From a virus, in the IMG/VR virus record IMGVR_UViG_3300005253_000015, positions 1-64,000 of that record: a DNA stretch of 64,000 nt. One strand, 5' to 3'. Positions 41,633 to 50,405 of this stretch are shown here, one piece after another. Numbering within the stretch: position 1 is the first letter of the stretch; the number at the start of each line of letters is the position of its first letter. Both the position numbers and the translations under genes were made by a program. The notes beneath the pieces are model-generated. The model saw only the letters and a list, made by a program, of their open reading frames with translations, had not been told where the DNA came from and searched no databases.

Positions 41633-42159
41633 AACAATACCGTAATAAAGAATGGTTAGAAGACCAATATATTAACCAGAAAAAATCTAAGGATAAAATA
41701 GCTAAAGATATTGGAATATCAAATACAACAATCTCTAGATGGATGGGTATACATAATATTAAGTCGAGAAGTTGTTGGGCTCATTGGGTTGGAAAAATAG
41801 GAGCTGAAGCTAATAGTTGGAAAGGTGGTAGGATATATAAAAGAGGATATACTTTAATTATGAATAAAGGGCATCCAAGGGCAGACTCGAATGGATATGT
41901 ACTTGAGCATATATTAGTAATAGAGAAATATTTAGGGCATTATATTAAATATTATGGAATAAGGCATAAGGATAATGAAATTGTCCATCACTTAAATGGA
42001 ATTAGAAGTGATAATAGAATAGAGAATCTCATATTAACTGATAATTTATTAGAACATAATAAAATACATCATTCTTTAATAAAATGTGCTTATAGAAAAT
42101 TTGAAGATAATACCATAAAATTTAATTATAAAAAGAAGGAATATTATATTAATGAATAA
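41620..42159 (+). CDS. HNH homing endonuclease, non-ATG start
   Basis: About 179 residues if started at ATT 41620; the first ATG (41743) would cut off the helix-turn-helix KDKIAKDIGISNTTISRWM that both paralogues have. The frame is open only back to 41614, so a non-standard start (ATT) or a frameshifted join with the upstream RHH gene is needed. HNH core VHHLNGIRSDNRIENLIL. Related to 36226 and 45961. Confidence 0.65.
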   Translation: MTEVKQYRNKEWLEDQYINQKKSKDKIAKDIGISNTTISRWMGIHNIKSRSCWAHWVGKIGAEANSWKGGRIYKRGYTLIMNKGHPRADSNGYVLEHILVIEKYLGHYIKYYGIRHKDNEIVHHLNGIRSDNRIENLILTDNLLEHNKIHHSLIKCAYRKFEDNTIKFNYKKKEYYINE

Positions 42160-42511
42160 AACAAATGTAATAGAAACTCCCGATTTTATTTATGTTATGA
42201 TAAATAATTTTCCCCCTTATAAAAAACCTATAGTTGTGGATAAAGAAAAGGGCATTATTAAGCACAGAGGTATAGATGGAGACTATATTAAGACTAATTA
42301 TGTAAAGTATCCAACCAAGCATTATACCAAAGAGTATGTTGAAAAATATATATCACCTCAATATGAGGACTGTCCCAAATGTAATATTGGTGAATTGATT
42401 ACAGATGATACAAAAAGTATGAATACTCTGTCATTTAAGAATAGTGCCCCTTTACTATTCTTTGTTGGAGCAATTGCAGTTCCCTTATTATATCGTTTTT
42501 TAAAAAGATAA
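42152..42511 (+). CDS. Tail-anchored zinc protein
   Basis: 119 residues: beta-rich start, CPKCNIGE zinc pair near residue 73, and a C-terminal membrane helix (APLLFFVGAIAVPLLYRFLKR). Overlaps the HNH gene by eight bases. Confidence 0.55.
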   Translation: MNKTNVIETPDFIYVMINNFPPYKKPIVVDKEKGIIKHRGIDGDYIKTNYVKYPTKHYTKEYVEKYISPQYEDCPKCNIGELITDDTKSMNTLSFKNSAPLLFFVGAIAVPLLYRFLKR

Positions 42512-42599
42512 CACTATAAATATGAATAATCCTAAGTTTTAAATACTCGAAAACAAATAATAATTCATAATAAACATTTTATAAATTTGGTAAAAAAAT

Positions 42600-43166
42600 A
42601 TGGCAAGATTACCCAGCGTAAGTTTGAAGGGATTTGGAAGATGGATTAAACAACCAGCAGTTGCAGGTCAAGGCTTAGCTCAGATTCCTAAGTTCGCAAT
42701 TGGCTTAGCCAGTACAGAATTAGGAAATAAAGTCTATAATACTCTTATAGGCATAGTTGGAAATATTATAAATGAGAATACAAAAAAGAGTGCCCTGCTA
42801 CGTTCTTTATTCACAAATATGATGTTTACGGTTGCTGACCCTACTGCTAATCAAATTAGAGAGTTAAGTAGAAATGTTCAAGATTTAATGGGTGGATTGA
42901 AACTGAAAAGTTATTCAACTGCCTTCGGTGCTTTAAATGAAGACCCACAAGAGATAGTTAGTGCGATTCGCTCAGCAATACCTAAGTTTAGTGGGTTTAA
43001 AGGTTTTAAAATTCCTTCATTAAAGAAATTCAAAAATATTTCTATTGGTCGTACTGATGCTATTTCAGAAGTCACATCAGATTTAGTCACTAAATTCACT
43101 GGTGGATTTGACGGGGGAATGTCTTATGGAGACCCTCTATCTGAAGATGATTTAGTTGAATATTAG
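42600..43166 (+). CDS. Hypothetical virion-type protein (188 residues)
   Basis: Basic Gly/Leu-rich N-terminus, hydrophobic middle (NTLIGIVGNIINENTKKSALLRSLF), and a Gly/Asp-rich end. ATTTTATAAATTTGG upstream as TATA. First plus-strand gene before the tandem virion-like genes. Function unknown. Confidence 0.55.
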   Translation: MARLPSVSLKGFGRWIKQPAVAGQGLAQIPKFAIGLASTELGNKVYNTLIGIVGNIINENTKKSALLRSLFTNMMFTVADPTANQIRELSRNVQDLMGGLKLKSYSTAFGALNEDPQEIVSAIRSAIPKFSGFKGFKIPSLKKFKNISIGRTDAISEVTSDLVTKFTGGFDGGMSYGDPLSEDDLVEY

Positions 43167-43215
43167 ACTCTCAATCCAAAATAATTAAATTTTTTTAAAT
43201 TCATTTTCCTACATT

Positions 43216-43383
43216 TTAGAATATATCTGAAGTCTCAGTTTTTTTAAGGATTAGTTCTCCTTCTTTGTTTAAACACCACATAACTAAGTCTCCGTCTTTA
43301 AATCCTATTCTTGATAAAATTTTTTTACCAATAAAAACTTTTGATTGTGTTATTTTTGTTGTTTTTAAAACTTCAGTAATCAT
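43216..43383 (-). CDS. AbrB/SpoVT-like DNA-binding protein
   Basis: 55 residues. TKITQSKVFIGKKILSRIGFKDGDLVMW then GELILKKTE is the swapped-hairpin AbrB pattern (V-T-I-P-K-x-I-R-x-x-L-G-I-K-x-G-D). On the minus strand just upstream of the plus-strand structural operon, so it may regulate it. Confidence 0.65.
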   Translation of the reverse strand: MITEVLKTTKITQSKVFIGKKILSRIGFKDGDLVMWCLNKEGELILKKTETSDIF

Positions 43384-43557
43384 ATTTATATTATTTTTTT
43401 ATATCTTAATAAACTTTAGTGTAGATACGTACTGGCAGTACAATATAATACAACTCTTTACTGAAGCCTTATATATGGATTATTCTAAATAATATCTAAC
43501 TTAAAAAAAAAAATATAAGTATAGGTTATAAAGGACTGATGGATTTCAGACTACCTA

Positions 43558-43577
43558 TTAAATATATATAAAAAAGG
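43558..43577 (+). promoter_or_regulatory. TATA region of structural operon
   Basis: AAATATATATAAAAAAGG, 11-28 bp before the ATG at 43588. It is the strongest TATA-like stretch on this side and would drive 43588-45868. Confidence 0.5.
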
Positions 43578-43587
43578 CTCGATAAAA

Positions 43588-44172
43588 ATGTTAGGAAATT
43601 TAATTTTCGAAGCTCCTCATATTTGGAAACTTATTAGACACCAATTGATTGGAAACGGTGGAAAACCAGATGAACTTGGAAATGCTGTTGGTGGATTCGT
43701 TCGAAAGACCGAAGTTAAACATAATGCACAGCAAGGCTCTTACTGGTATCGATTTTTTAAAGCTGATGACCCTATGATTAACGGTGGTACTGTTAAAACT
43801 TATGATGCTACTTTAACTACAGTAACCGAAGAGAATATCTTGGCTACTGGAAATGTTGTTACAGTTCCTACTGGAGAGGCTATGGCTTCTTTTGGATGGA
43901 TTGATTTAGTTGATTTAGGAAGACTTGGATACTTACATGTTAAAAAAGAGGGTGTGCTTAAAAGTGAACTACCTGCAAGGGTAGCATATAGACAGCAAAA
44001 TCCTACTGGTTATTATGTAGACTTAGACACAGTTATGTTTGGTGAGGAAAATGCCAAAGTAGATTTCGTTATCTATAATGGTAATGCATTTGATGTTACT
44101 GATATTTGTATTCCTATCATGTTTAGAATTGCTTCAAGGGCAGCTCTAAACTTAGAAAAGCCATTTTATTAG
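43588..44172 (+). CDS. Tandem virion-like protein 1 (candidate major structural)
   Basis: 194 residues, beta-rich. Shares with the next gene QGSYWYRFFKADDP, EENILATG, VPTGEAMASFGW, GYLHVKKEGV and the end IMFRIASRAALNLE. First gene after a strong promoter, no Cys cluster, moderate size: consistent with an abundant capsid or shell protein. No known capsid fold is recognisable from sequence. Confidence 0.6.
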   Translation: MLGNLIFEAPHIWKLIRHQLIGNGGKPDELGNAVGGFVRKTEVKHNAQQGSYWYRFFKADDPMINGGTVKTYDATLTTVTEENILATGNVVTVPTGEAMASFGWIDLVDLGRLGYLHVKKEGVLKSELPARVAYRQQNPTGYYVDLDTVMFGEENAKVDFVIYNGNAFDVTDICIPIMFRIASRAALNLEKPFY

Positions 44173-44185
44173 AGGTTGATTAATT

Positions 44186-44713
44186 ATGTTGGCAATGTTA
44201 ATTAATAAATACCCAGAAATAATGAATATTATCAAACGTAGGCTAAAAATATATGTTGCTGAAGCTGAACGTAGGTATAACTCCAGTGCTGGTAGTTATT
44301 GGTATCGGTTCTTACGACCAAATGACCCTGCTATTGGTGGAACTGATAAGGTTTATACCGCTACATATACTAATACTGCTGAAGAGAATATTTTTGCTTC
44401 TGCCGCTACGATTACCGTACCAGTCTCTAATGCTTATGTCATCTTCGGATGGTATAACGATGCTGATTTTGGTGTCGGTGGTTATCTAAAGGTAGAAAAA
44501 CAAGGAGTAGAAAAATCGTTGATTCATGCAAGATTACCTTACCAAAACGCCAATCCTAAATATCTCTATCTTGACTTCGACCATGTAATTGTCGGATGGC
44601 AGCAAGAGATTTTAGACCCAATCGCTTATAATGAATTCGGTGCTGACCAGATTTGTATGTGCTTCCCTTTCATGTTTCGAATTGCAAGTAAATCTGCTCT
44701 GAATTTAGAGTAG
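44186..44713 (+). CDS. Tandem virion-like protein 2
   Basis: 175 residues, clear paralogue of the previous gene (SYWYRFLRPNDP, EENIFASA, FMFRIASKSALNLE). Two divergent tandem copies suggest two related structural components of one particle. Confidence 0.6.
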   Translation: MLAMLINKYPEIMNIIKRRLKIYVAEAERRYNSSAGSYWYRFLRPNDPAIGGTDKVYTATYTNTAEENIFASAATITVPVSNAYVIFGWYNDADFGVGGYLKVEKQGVEKSLIHARLPYQNANPKYLYLDFDHVIVGWQQEILDPIAYNEFGADQICMCFPFMFRIASKSALNLE

Positions 44714-44742
44714 AAATACTCACTATTTTAAGGTGATTAAAT

Positions 44743-45102
44743 ATGGCAACTGCTATGACGGTCTATGACCAAGATGAGGTTGCGGGACATAATTTGGTAG
44801 TAGCTATAAGCTTTACTTCTGGTGGAGTAGCTAATACACTTACTATTCCCGCTGGACATCCCGACTTTGATTTACGACACGCACATCCCTTAATTGGTGC
44901 TCTGGCACTGTTAAATGAAGCTAATACTGACCAATCTGAATCCTCTCTTATGAACTGTGCTAAAGAGATGAAACGTGCTGTAGCTGCTGATTCTGCTGGT
45001 GAAATGAGTATTATGAGTGCTACTACAGTAAGTCTATATACAATTGATAAAGATGGAATTGCGTTAGTATCTTATAGAGCTGGTGGAGCAAGGCGTTACT
45101 AA
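44743..45102 (+). CDS. Triplet virion-like protein A
   Basis: 119 residues; starts TAMTVYDQDEVAGHNLVVAISFTSGG and ends VSYRAGGARRY. Aligns over the whole length with B and C. GGTGATT 8 bp upstream. Beta-rich, small; likely a spike, fibre or minor capsid subunit. Confidence 0.6.
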   Translation: MATAMTVYDQDEVAGHNLVVAISFTSGGVANTLTIPAGHPDFDLRHAHPLIGALALLNEANTDQSESSLMNCAKEMKRAVAADSAGEMSIMSATTVSLYTIDKDGIALVSYRAGGARRY

Positions 45103-45113
45103 GGTGATTAAAA

Positions 45114-45485
45114 ATGGCTGACCCAATTACTGTTTATGACCAACGACAAGAAGGGCATATAGTTACTATCTTCTTGGATTTCACGTCTGGTGGAGCTACT
45201 ACTGCGGTAGAGCTTACTATTACTGCTGGATATCCAAACCTCGACTTAAGCAAAGCACATCCCATAATTAGTGGGGCTCTGTTTGAATTTGAAGGTGATG
45301 TTATAGTTAATTCTCTTGCTATGCTACCCTCTGCTGAGGTTTCTCGAAGTGATGCTACAGCTCCCGATACTGCTGGTGAATATCAGATAACTGCTGCTAA
45401 TACTTTTAAATATTGTAATGGTGCTGGTAATGCTGATGGTATTATTGCTATCTGTTACTGGGCTGCTGGGAACAAAAACGTATAA
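45114..45485 (+). CDS. Triplet virion-like protein B
   Basis: 123 residues; DPITVYDQRQEGHIVTIFLDFTSGG ... YWAAGNKNV. Paralogue of A and C, with GGTGATT upstream. Confidence 0.6.
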   Translation: MADPITVYDQRQEGHIVTIFLDFTSGGATTAVELTITAGYPNLDLSKAHPIISGALFEFEGDVIVNSLAMLPSAEVSRSDATAPDTAGEYQITAANTFKYCNGAGNADGIIAICYWAAGNKNV

Positions 45486-45496
45486 GGTGATTAAAA

Positions 45497-45868
45497 ATGG
45501 TCGCAACTCCTATAACCGTATATGATAGAGAAGAATGTGCTGGACATATTGTTACTATTTTTCAGTTAGTAAGTTCTACAGGAGCTACTAAGGCAGAGAC
45601 GATTACTCTTAATGCTGGTTATCCTGCTATAGATTTAACTAAAGCTCATCCAATTCTTAGTATTCTTTGGTATAATATTGAAGCTAGTGATTCCAGTGCT
45701 ACTGAAGAAGAATCCAATGCCGATGACGAAATAGCAAGGGGTACTGCTCCTACTGCTTCTGGAGACTTCGATATTGAAGGGTATATGTCATTCAAACTAT
45801 ATCTGACTGCTGATGTAAATGGGCTTGTAATGGTTTCATACTGGGCTGCTGGAAGTAAGCAAGTATAG
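45497..45868 (+). CDS. Triplet virion-like protein C
   Basis: 123 residues; TPITVYDREECAGHIVTIF ... SYWAAGSKQV. Paralogue of A and B. Last gene of the operon; a T-rich tract follows at 45895-45930. Confidence 0.6.
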   Translation: MVATPITVYDREECAGHIVTIFQLVSSTGATKAETITLNAGYPAIDLTKAHPILSILWYNIEASDSSATEEESNADDEIARGTAPTASGDFDIEGYMSFKLYLTADVNGLVMVSYWAAGSKQV

Positions 45869-45960
45869 TTTAGCACTATCAAAAAAAACTTAGTTTTAAC
45901 TTTCTTTTTTTTATTTATTTTTTCTAAAAGTTTATTAAATTCATATGTCATTTCTTATTT

Positions 45961-46479
45961 ATGGCTAAACTCTACCATTCAAAAGATTATCTAATTAATG
46001 AATATATAAACAATAATAAAGAGATACAAGAGATAGCAAGAGAGAATGGTGTTTGTGATAGTACAATCAGTCGTAGAATGGATAAATTAAAAATTCCGAA
46101 GAGAGGACAGAAAAGAGAGAATCATCCTATGTGGAAGGGTGGTAAATATACAGATATGTATGGTTATGTAAAAATAAAGAATTATAATCATCCAAATGTT
46201 GATAGTGGAAATTATATAGGAGAGCATACTTTAATTATGGAAAAATCAATTGGTAGATATCTAAAACATTATGGAAGAAATAATAAAAATAATGAATTAG
46301 TACATCATATAAATGGTATAAAAAATGATAATAGAATCGAAAATCTTTTTTTATGTAATAATATGTCTCATCATAAAAATATTCATTATAATTTAGAAAA
46401 AGTAGCTTTAAAGTTATATATGGAAGGTAAAATAAAATTTAAGGAAGGAGATTATAAAATTGGTAAAATTGGACTATAA
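45961..46479 (+). CDS. HNH homing endonuclease
   Basis: 172 residues: HTH (IQEIARENGVCDSTISRRMDKL), then HNH core VHHINGIKNDNRIENLFL. Paralogue of 36226 and 41620. Overlaps the CxxC protein by 20 bases. Confidence 0.8.
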   Translation: MAKLYHSKDYLINEYINNNKEIQEIARENGVCDSTISRRMDKLKIPKRGQKRENHPMWKGGKYTDMYGYVKIKNYNHPNVDSGNYIGEHTLIMEKSIGRYLKHYGRNNKNNELVHHINGIKNDNRIENLFLCNNMSHHKNIHYNLEKVALKLYMEGKIKFKEGDYKIGKIGL

Positions 46480-46882
46480 TAGGTGTCTTGTTTGTGAATG
46501 CAGAGGTTTATGTTGTTATTTTTCAACTTTAATAGATGGCAAACATAATATAATTTTAGACGACCATCCATGTACTTTTTTGAATATTGATACTGGTTTA
46601 TGCAAACAATACAAAAATAGAAAGGAAGTATTCGAGAATTGTATAAGTGTCGAAGATGCTAAAAAGATAGGGGGTCTACCAGAAGGCTGTCTTCATTTAA
46701 AGAAAGATGGGATATATCCTTATCCACCAAAACGGAAATTAAGGGAAGATGATAATGAACGAATTAAAGTACGAACTGCGTTTGTAAATGCGATGTCTCA
46801 TAAAAACTTCCAAGAATATATACCCGATTTTATGAAACCATTATCAGACGAACTAAAAAAAATACCAGAAAAAGATATATAA
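46460..46882 (+). CDS. YkgJ-like Cys-cluster protein, copy 1
   Basis: 140 residues, TTG start. N-terminal cluster Cys9, 12, 14, 18, 19 (CLVCECRGLCC) with later Cys at HPC, LCK and NC, the pattern of YkgJ/UPF0153 proteins, thought to bind zinc or an Fe-S cluster. A second member lies at 56749 behind the radical SAM operon. Function is not known. Confidence 0.65.
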   Translation: MVKLDYNRCLVCECRGLCCYFSTLIDGKHNIILDDHPCTFLNIDTGLCKQYKNRKEVFENCISVEDAKKIGGLPEGCLHLKKDGIYPYPPKRKLREDDNERIKVRTAFVNAMSHKNFQEYIPDFMKPLSDELKKIPEKDI

Positions 46883-46902
46883 TTTAACCTTATCTTCTAA
46901 GC

Positions 46903-47142
46903 TTATTTAGCATCCTTTAATTTATCTCTAAATTTATCTAAAAGCCTACTTGTATGAGTTCGCTTACTTTCATCCTTGATTTCACGCCAGTGAATATCGT
47001 ATTTCCGCTGTAAATCCTCTATAAATATTTTATGGAAGCGAAACTTATCTATACCAATACATAATTCTTTATCATTCTTAATTATGCATAATTCTATTGG
47101 TAAATCCTCTTCATTATAAACAACCTTCCTTTCAGCCATCAT
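46903..47142 (-). CDS. Hypothetical protein
   Basis: 79 residues; beta start then basic helices. Downstream of the beta-helix gene on the minus strand. Unknown. Confidence 0.5.
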   Translation of the reverse strand: MMAERKVVYNEEDLPIELCIIKNDKELCIGIDKFRFHKIFIEDLQRKYDIHWREIKDESKRTHTSRLLDKFRDKLKDAK

Positions 47143-47165
47143 AATTCTATATTATTTTGGGTATT

Positions 47166-48380
47166 CTATATCACTTCGATATTAATCCATATATCGGCAT
47201 CATTACCACCAGTCTCAGACTTAACAGAACATTCAATAGCAGTACCCTGAGACACTAAATATCTTTCATTAAAAAGGATTCTATTAGACCTATTAGCAGC
47301 AGCTTCTAATATACCATCCCAGAAATATGTAGTACCACCATCCTTAGTCAGTCTGATACCCCACTTTTCTAATGTATCAAACTCAAATACTACTCCAGTA
47401 ACATAAAAAGGTTTAGTGGCGGCAGCAACATTCCTTATTTCTACATCAGCAACAGTCCAATTATTAGCACCCGCAGCCGCAGTGACTACCACCCCAGTTA
47501 AATCGGCTGGAGCAAGTGTAGCATTTAGAGAATCAGCATTAATATCAAAAAGCTCAGTTGAAGTACCATTATCATCAATATTAGCAGTACAACCGTAAAG
47601 ATATATATGAAAAAAGGCGTTCCCAGTCGAACCAGCATTATCAATCTGTATTCCCATAACACAATCGTCTATTTCAAATATCTCAAAATGGTTGTCATCA
47701 TCATCTGCATTGTCTAAATGAATACCAATTAAACAATCGTCAACCTCATTATCCTTAAATAATCCATCAGTACAATCATCCAAATGTATTCCCGTAGTAT
47801 TGGTAACAACTCCATGAAAAAAGCAATCCCTAATCTTAGGATACTTAACACCACCATCCAACATTAACAAATCCATAGCTCCAGTGGCAGTATCACCTTC
47901 AAAATGGACATTCTCAGCCTCAAATCCGTTAGCCCCAGTTCCATTGACTAAAATACCATCAATAGAAGTAGCTCCAACATCAATTTTAAGATTACTTAAA
48001 ATTGCACTACCAGTAAATTTTAAAATACAAGTAGCCCCACTATTACTATTAGTTATGGTTGTTAAGTTTCTACCCATACCCACAATAGCAATATTTTCAT
48101 CATAGGTCGGATTTCCAGTAGTGTCAATATCGAAAGAGCCCACACCAGTTACTATCAAATGAAACTGTCCAGATGATTGATTTGAAGCAATCCAATCGAG
48201 AGCTGTAGTTAATGATGTGTATGCTTTAATCCAGCTACTTCCATCAGAATTATCTCCAGCACTTGATACAAAAAGAGTATCCTCAAAACCAAGAGCTTTA
48301 GCTAATGATTTGAGGAGGTTAATAACTTTAATATCTACAGTTTCCCCTAGCATCACATTCTTTAAGCCCATTAATGACAT
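47166..48380 (-). CDS. Parallel beta-helix fibre/spike protein
   Basis: 404 residues. Residues about 40-280 consist of short strands with N/D ladders (DCTDGLFKDNEVDDCLIGIHL, DNADDDDNHFEIFEIDDCVMG), a right-handed beta helix. The C-terminal part (about 300-404) is a beta-sandwich-like domain. Probably an adhesin of the particle. Confidence 0.7.
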   Translation of the reverse strand: MSLMGLKNVMLGETVDIKVINLLKSLAKALGFEDTLFVSSAGDNSDGSSWIKAYTSLTTALDWIASNQSSGQFHLIVTGVGSFDIDTTGNPTYDENIAIVGMGRNLTTITNSNSGATCILKFTGSAILSNLKIDVGATSIDGILVNGTGANGFEAENVHFEGDTATGAMDLLMLDGGVKYPKIRDCFFHGVVTNTTGIHLDDCTDGLFKDNEVDDCLIGIHLDNADDDDNHFEIFEIDDCVMGIQIDNAGSTGNAFFHIYLYGCTANIDDNGTSTELFDINADSLNATLAPADLTGVVVTAAAGANNWTVADVEIRNVAAATKPFYVTGVVFEFDTLEKWGIRLTKDGGTTYFWDGILEAAANRSNRILFNERYLVSQGTAIECSVKSETGGNDADIWINIEVI

Positions 48381-48397
48381 TATTTAGTCTCCCTTTA

Positions 48398-48583
48398 TTA
48401 TAATTCTTTTAGTAATTTTTCATATTTTTCTTTATATTCTAAATATTTCTGATGATGTTTTTCTGTCACTTTACAAGCAGCTTCAATATGATGATATTGA
48501 CAATCGTGAAAAGCCATACGTTCTTCTATTTTAAAGATTAAAGTCGAAAATAAAGTATCAAAGACTTTCTTGATTTCACTCAT
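48398..48583 (-). CDS. Helical protein
   Basis: 61 residues with His-rich part (FHDCQYHHIEAACKVTEKHH) and a coiled-coil end. Overlaps the next gene by four bases. Confidence 0.5.
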   Translation of the reverse strand: MSEIKKVFDTLFSTLIFKIEERMAFHDCQYHHIEAACKVTEKHHQKYLEYKEKYEKLLKEL

Positions 48584-49068
48584 TTTGTCTCCCTTCCCTC
48601 TCTTAATGTATATTTACATAGAGCTACTGTTAATGTAGTGGCTGTACCACCAGTTAATTCAATTACAAAACCTTTCTTAAAGTATAAATTTCTAATACTA
48701 AAAACAAAAAACGCTCCACTTGGAAAAGCAGATAAATTATCTAACCAATCATCATAGGTTTGAAACCATGAGAATAGTTCATTAAATAATTCAGTATCAT
48801 CAATAATAATTCTAATTCTATAATCAGACTGGTCATTATATATAAATATCTGGTCTATTAAACCATTTCCACCAACGGACAGAAACTTATAGTAAGTATT
48901 AGCCCCTATACTATGTGATTTGTCTAATTCTGTTTTTGTGGTAAAATCGTGCCTTTCAGAAGTTGTTATAGCTCTACCATCAGTCAATAAGTCTAATATC
49001 GTCTTATTCTGTTTCTGAAACTCAGAATTGAGATACATTTGTAAATTTGCTTTCTTATCTTGAGACAT
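48580..49068 (-). CDS. Virion-associated protein, paralogue 1 of 3
   Basis: 162 residues. Shares with 49410 and 60660 the central pattern GLIDQIFIYNDQSDYRIRIIIDD, then a helix, a strand (FFVFSIRNLYFKKGFVIEL) and a final strand KYTLREG. Likely the same component encoded on both strands. Confidence 0.55.
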   Translation of the reverse strand: MSQDKKANLQMYLNSEFQKQNKTILDLLTDGRAITTSERHDFTTKTELDKSHSIGANTYYKFLSVGGNGLIDQIFIYNDQSDYRIRIIIDDTELFNELFSWFQTYDDWLDNLSAFPSGAFFVFSIRNLYFKKGFVIELTGGTATTLTVALCKYTLREGRETK

Positions 49069-49186
49069 TATAATTTATTATTCATTTCTAATTATATAAA
49101 TTTTTATTTGTTCCTTAAATTTTATAAAACTAAAGTACATAAATATACATATAGATTTATATAATTAATATTATTGAGGTTATATA

Positions 49187-49387
49187 ATGCCAAGTGAAGA
49201 AAAACTAGCTCTTATTAATGATATAAAAAGGATGATGAGTGTTAATACTCAGAGAAGGTCAAGCTACGATTCACTTGGCACTCATAAGCTTTTAGACAAG
49301 TTATTTATGCGATTGGGTTTAGTTATTATAATTGGCTTACTTGGATATCTTGCTATAAGAGATTCTAATCGAAATAAGAAATGTTAG
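49187..49387 (+). CDS. Single-pass membrane protein, paralogue pair with 60429
   Basis: 66 residues. Basic Ser/Arg middle then membrane helix (LGLVIIIGLLGYLAIRDSN). Same order (helical start, RxSxYxSxG, membrane helix) as 60429-60653, and each precedes a virion-associated paralogue. Confidence 0.55.
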   Translation: MPSEEKLALINDIKRMMSVNTQRRSSYDSLGTHKLLDKLFMRLGLVIIIGLLGYLAIRDSNRNKKC

Positions 49388-49409
49388 ATGTGATAAGTGG
49401 GGATTATGA

Positions 49410-50099
49410 ATGAATTCGGTTGACTTTAGTAAATATTCGCTTGAAGAGTTAAAGAATTTAAAAAATAACCTAGAAAAGAAACCTAAACCTAATTTTGCTC
49501 CAAAATTAAATATTATAGATAAATTTACTAATATTGATGAGTTATTAATAGAAACTATTAGAGCTCTAAAAGATTTGACTCAAGACCAGAGGGAGACTAA
49601 TCGCCAATTACAAATATCAAATAAACTTTTACTTGGTCTCTTAATTGAAGAAGCTGCTGATGGTACTATTAGTTTGAGGGGTGAGTCTGGTATTGATACT
49701 GCTGCTATATTAGAGGAAATAGGTGGGGGGGGAGCAGTAATTACTCGAAAAATTGATTTAGCTAATACAACTGTAGAGGGGAATAAAATAATTTTTCAAG
49801 CTGAGTTTGAGGGTGGCTTAGCTGAAGTATTATTTACAAGTTCAACATCAACTACAGATAATAAGGATTATTCTGTTAGAGTTTTAGGTGATGATGAAAT
49901 AGCATATCAAGGTACATTTGCTGAATTTGAAGCTCGTGGTGGTACAGAAACTGATATGGCTTGTTTTGAAGATGAGATTAATAATTGGTATCTTTTGCAA
50001 TTCCAAAATGTGAATTTTGCTAATAAAATTTTAATAGAGGTTTATGATTCTTCAGCTACATTTTTAAGAATTTATGTAAAATACCATAAATCTACTTGA
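49410..50099 (+). CDS. Virion-associated protein, paralogue 2 of 3
   Basis: 229 residues. N-terminal helical extension with QTDQRETNRQLQ-like coil (about 60-85), Gly-rich linker, then the shared beta domain (DNKDYSVRVLGDDEIAYQG, YLLQFQNVNFANKILIEV, IYVKYHKST). Confidence 0.55.
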   Translation: MNSVDFSKYSLEELKNLKNNLEKKPKPNFAPKLNIIDKFTNIDELLIETIRALKDLTQDQRETNRQLQISNKLLLGLLIEEAADGTISLRGESGIDTAAILEEIGGGGAVITRKIDLANTTVEGNKIIFQAEFEGGLAEVLFTSSTSTTDNKDYSVRVLGDDEIAYQGTFAEFEARGGTETDMACFEDEINNWYLLQFQNVNFANKILIEVYDSSATFLRIYVKYHKST

Positions 50100-50153
50100 G
50101 ATTTAAAATAATAAATAGATAATATTGTAATATATATAATAAACATTTAAAAA

Positions 50154-50402
50154 ATGGGAAATATCAAAAAGTTTAAAATCATTACCGATTTGGTAGGCTA
50201 CACTGTTGGGGCTATATCATCATTGTGGATGGGAATATTGGTTCATCACTTCTTTAGATATGGTGGTGTAATATTCTATGAAGAGAGTAGGGCTATCACT
50301 ATCATAGAAGGTATAGCAGCTGCTTTTGGTGTATCATATTTTGGCTATAAGATTGCGAAAATGATGACTAAAAAGGAAATAGATAAATATATTAGAGAAT
50401 AG
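50154..50402 (+). CDS. Two-helix membrane protein
   Basis: 82 residues: helices at about 12-33 (VGYTVGAISSLWMGILVHHF) and 48-66 (GIAAAFGVSYFGYKIAKM). Sits between the membrane/virion pair and the giant fibre gene. Confidence 0.55.
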   Translation: MGNIKKFKIITDLVGYTVGAISSLWMGILVHHFFRYGGVIFYEESRAITIIEGIAAAFGVSYFGYKIAKMMTKKEIDKYIRE

Positions 50403-50405
50403 GAA

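Noticed and set aside
43588-44713. HK97-fold major capsid proteins
   Set aside because: Too short (175-194 residues), and no E-loop/A-domain pattern, portal, protease or terminase nearby; kept as unspecified structural proteins.
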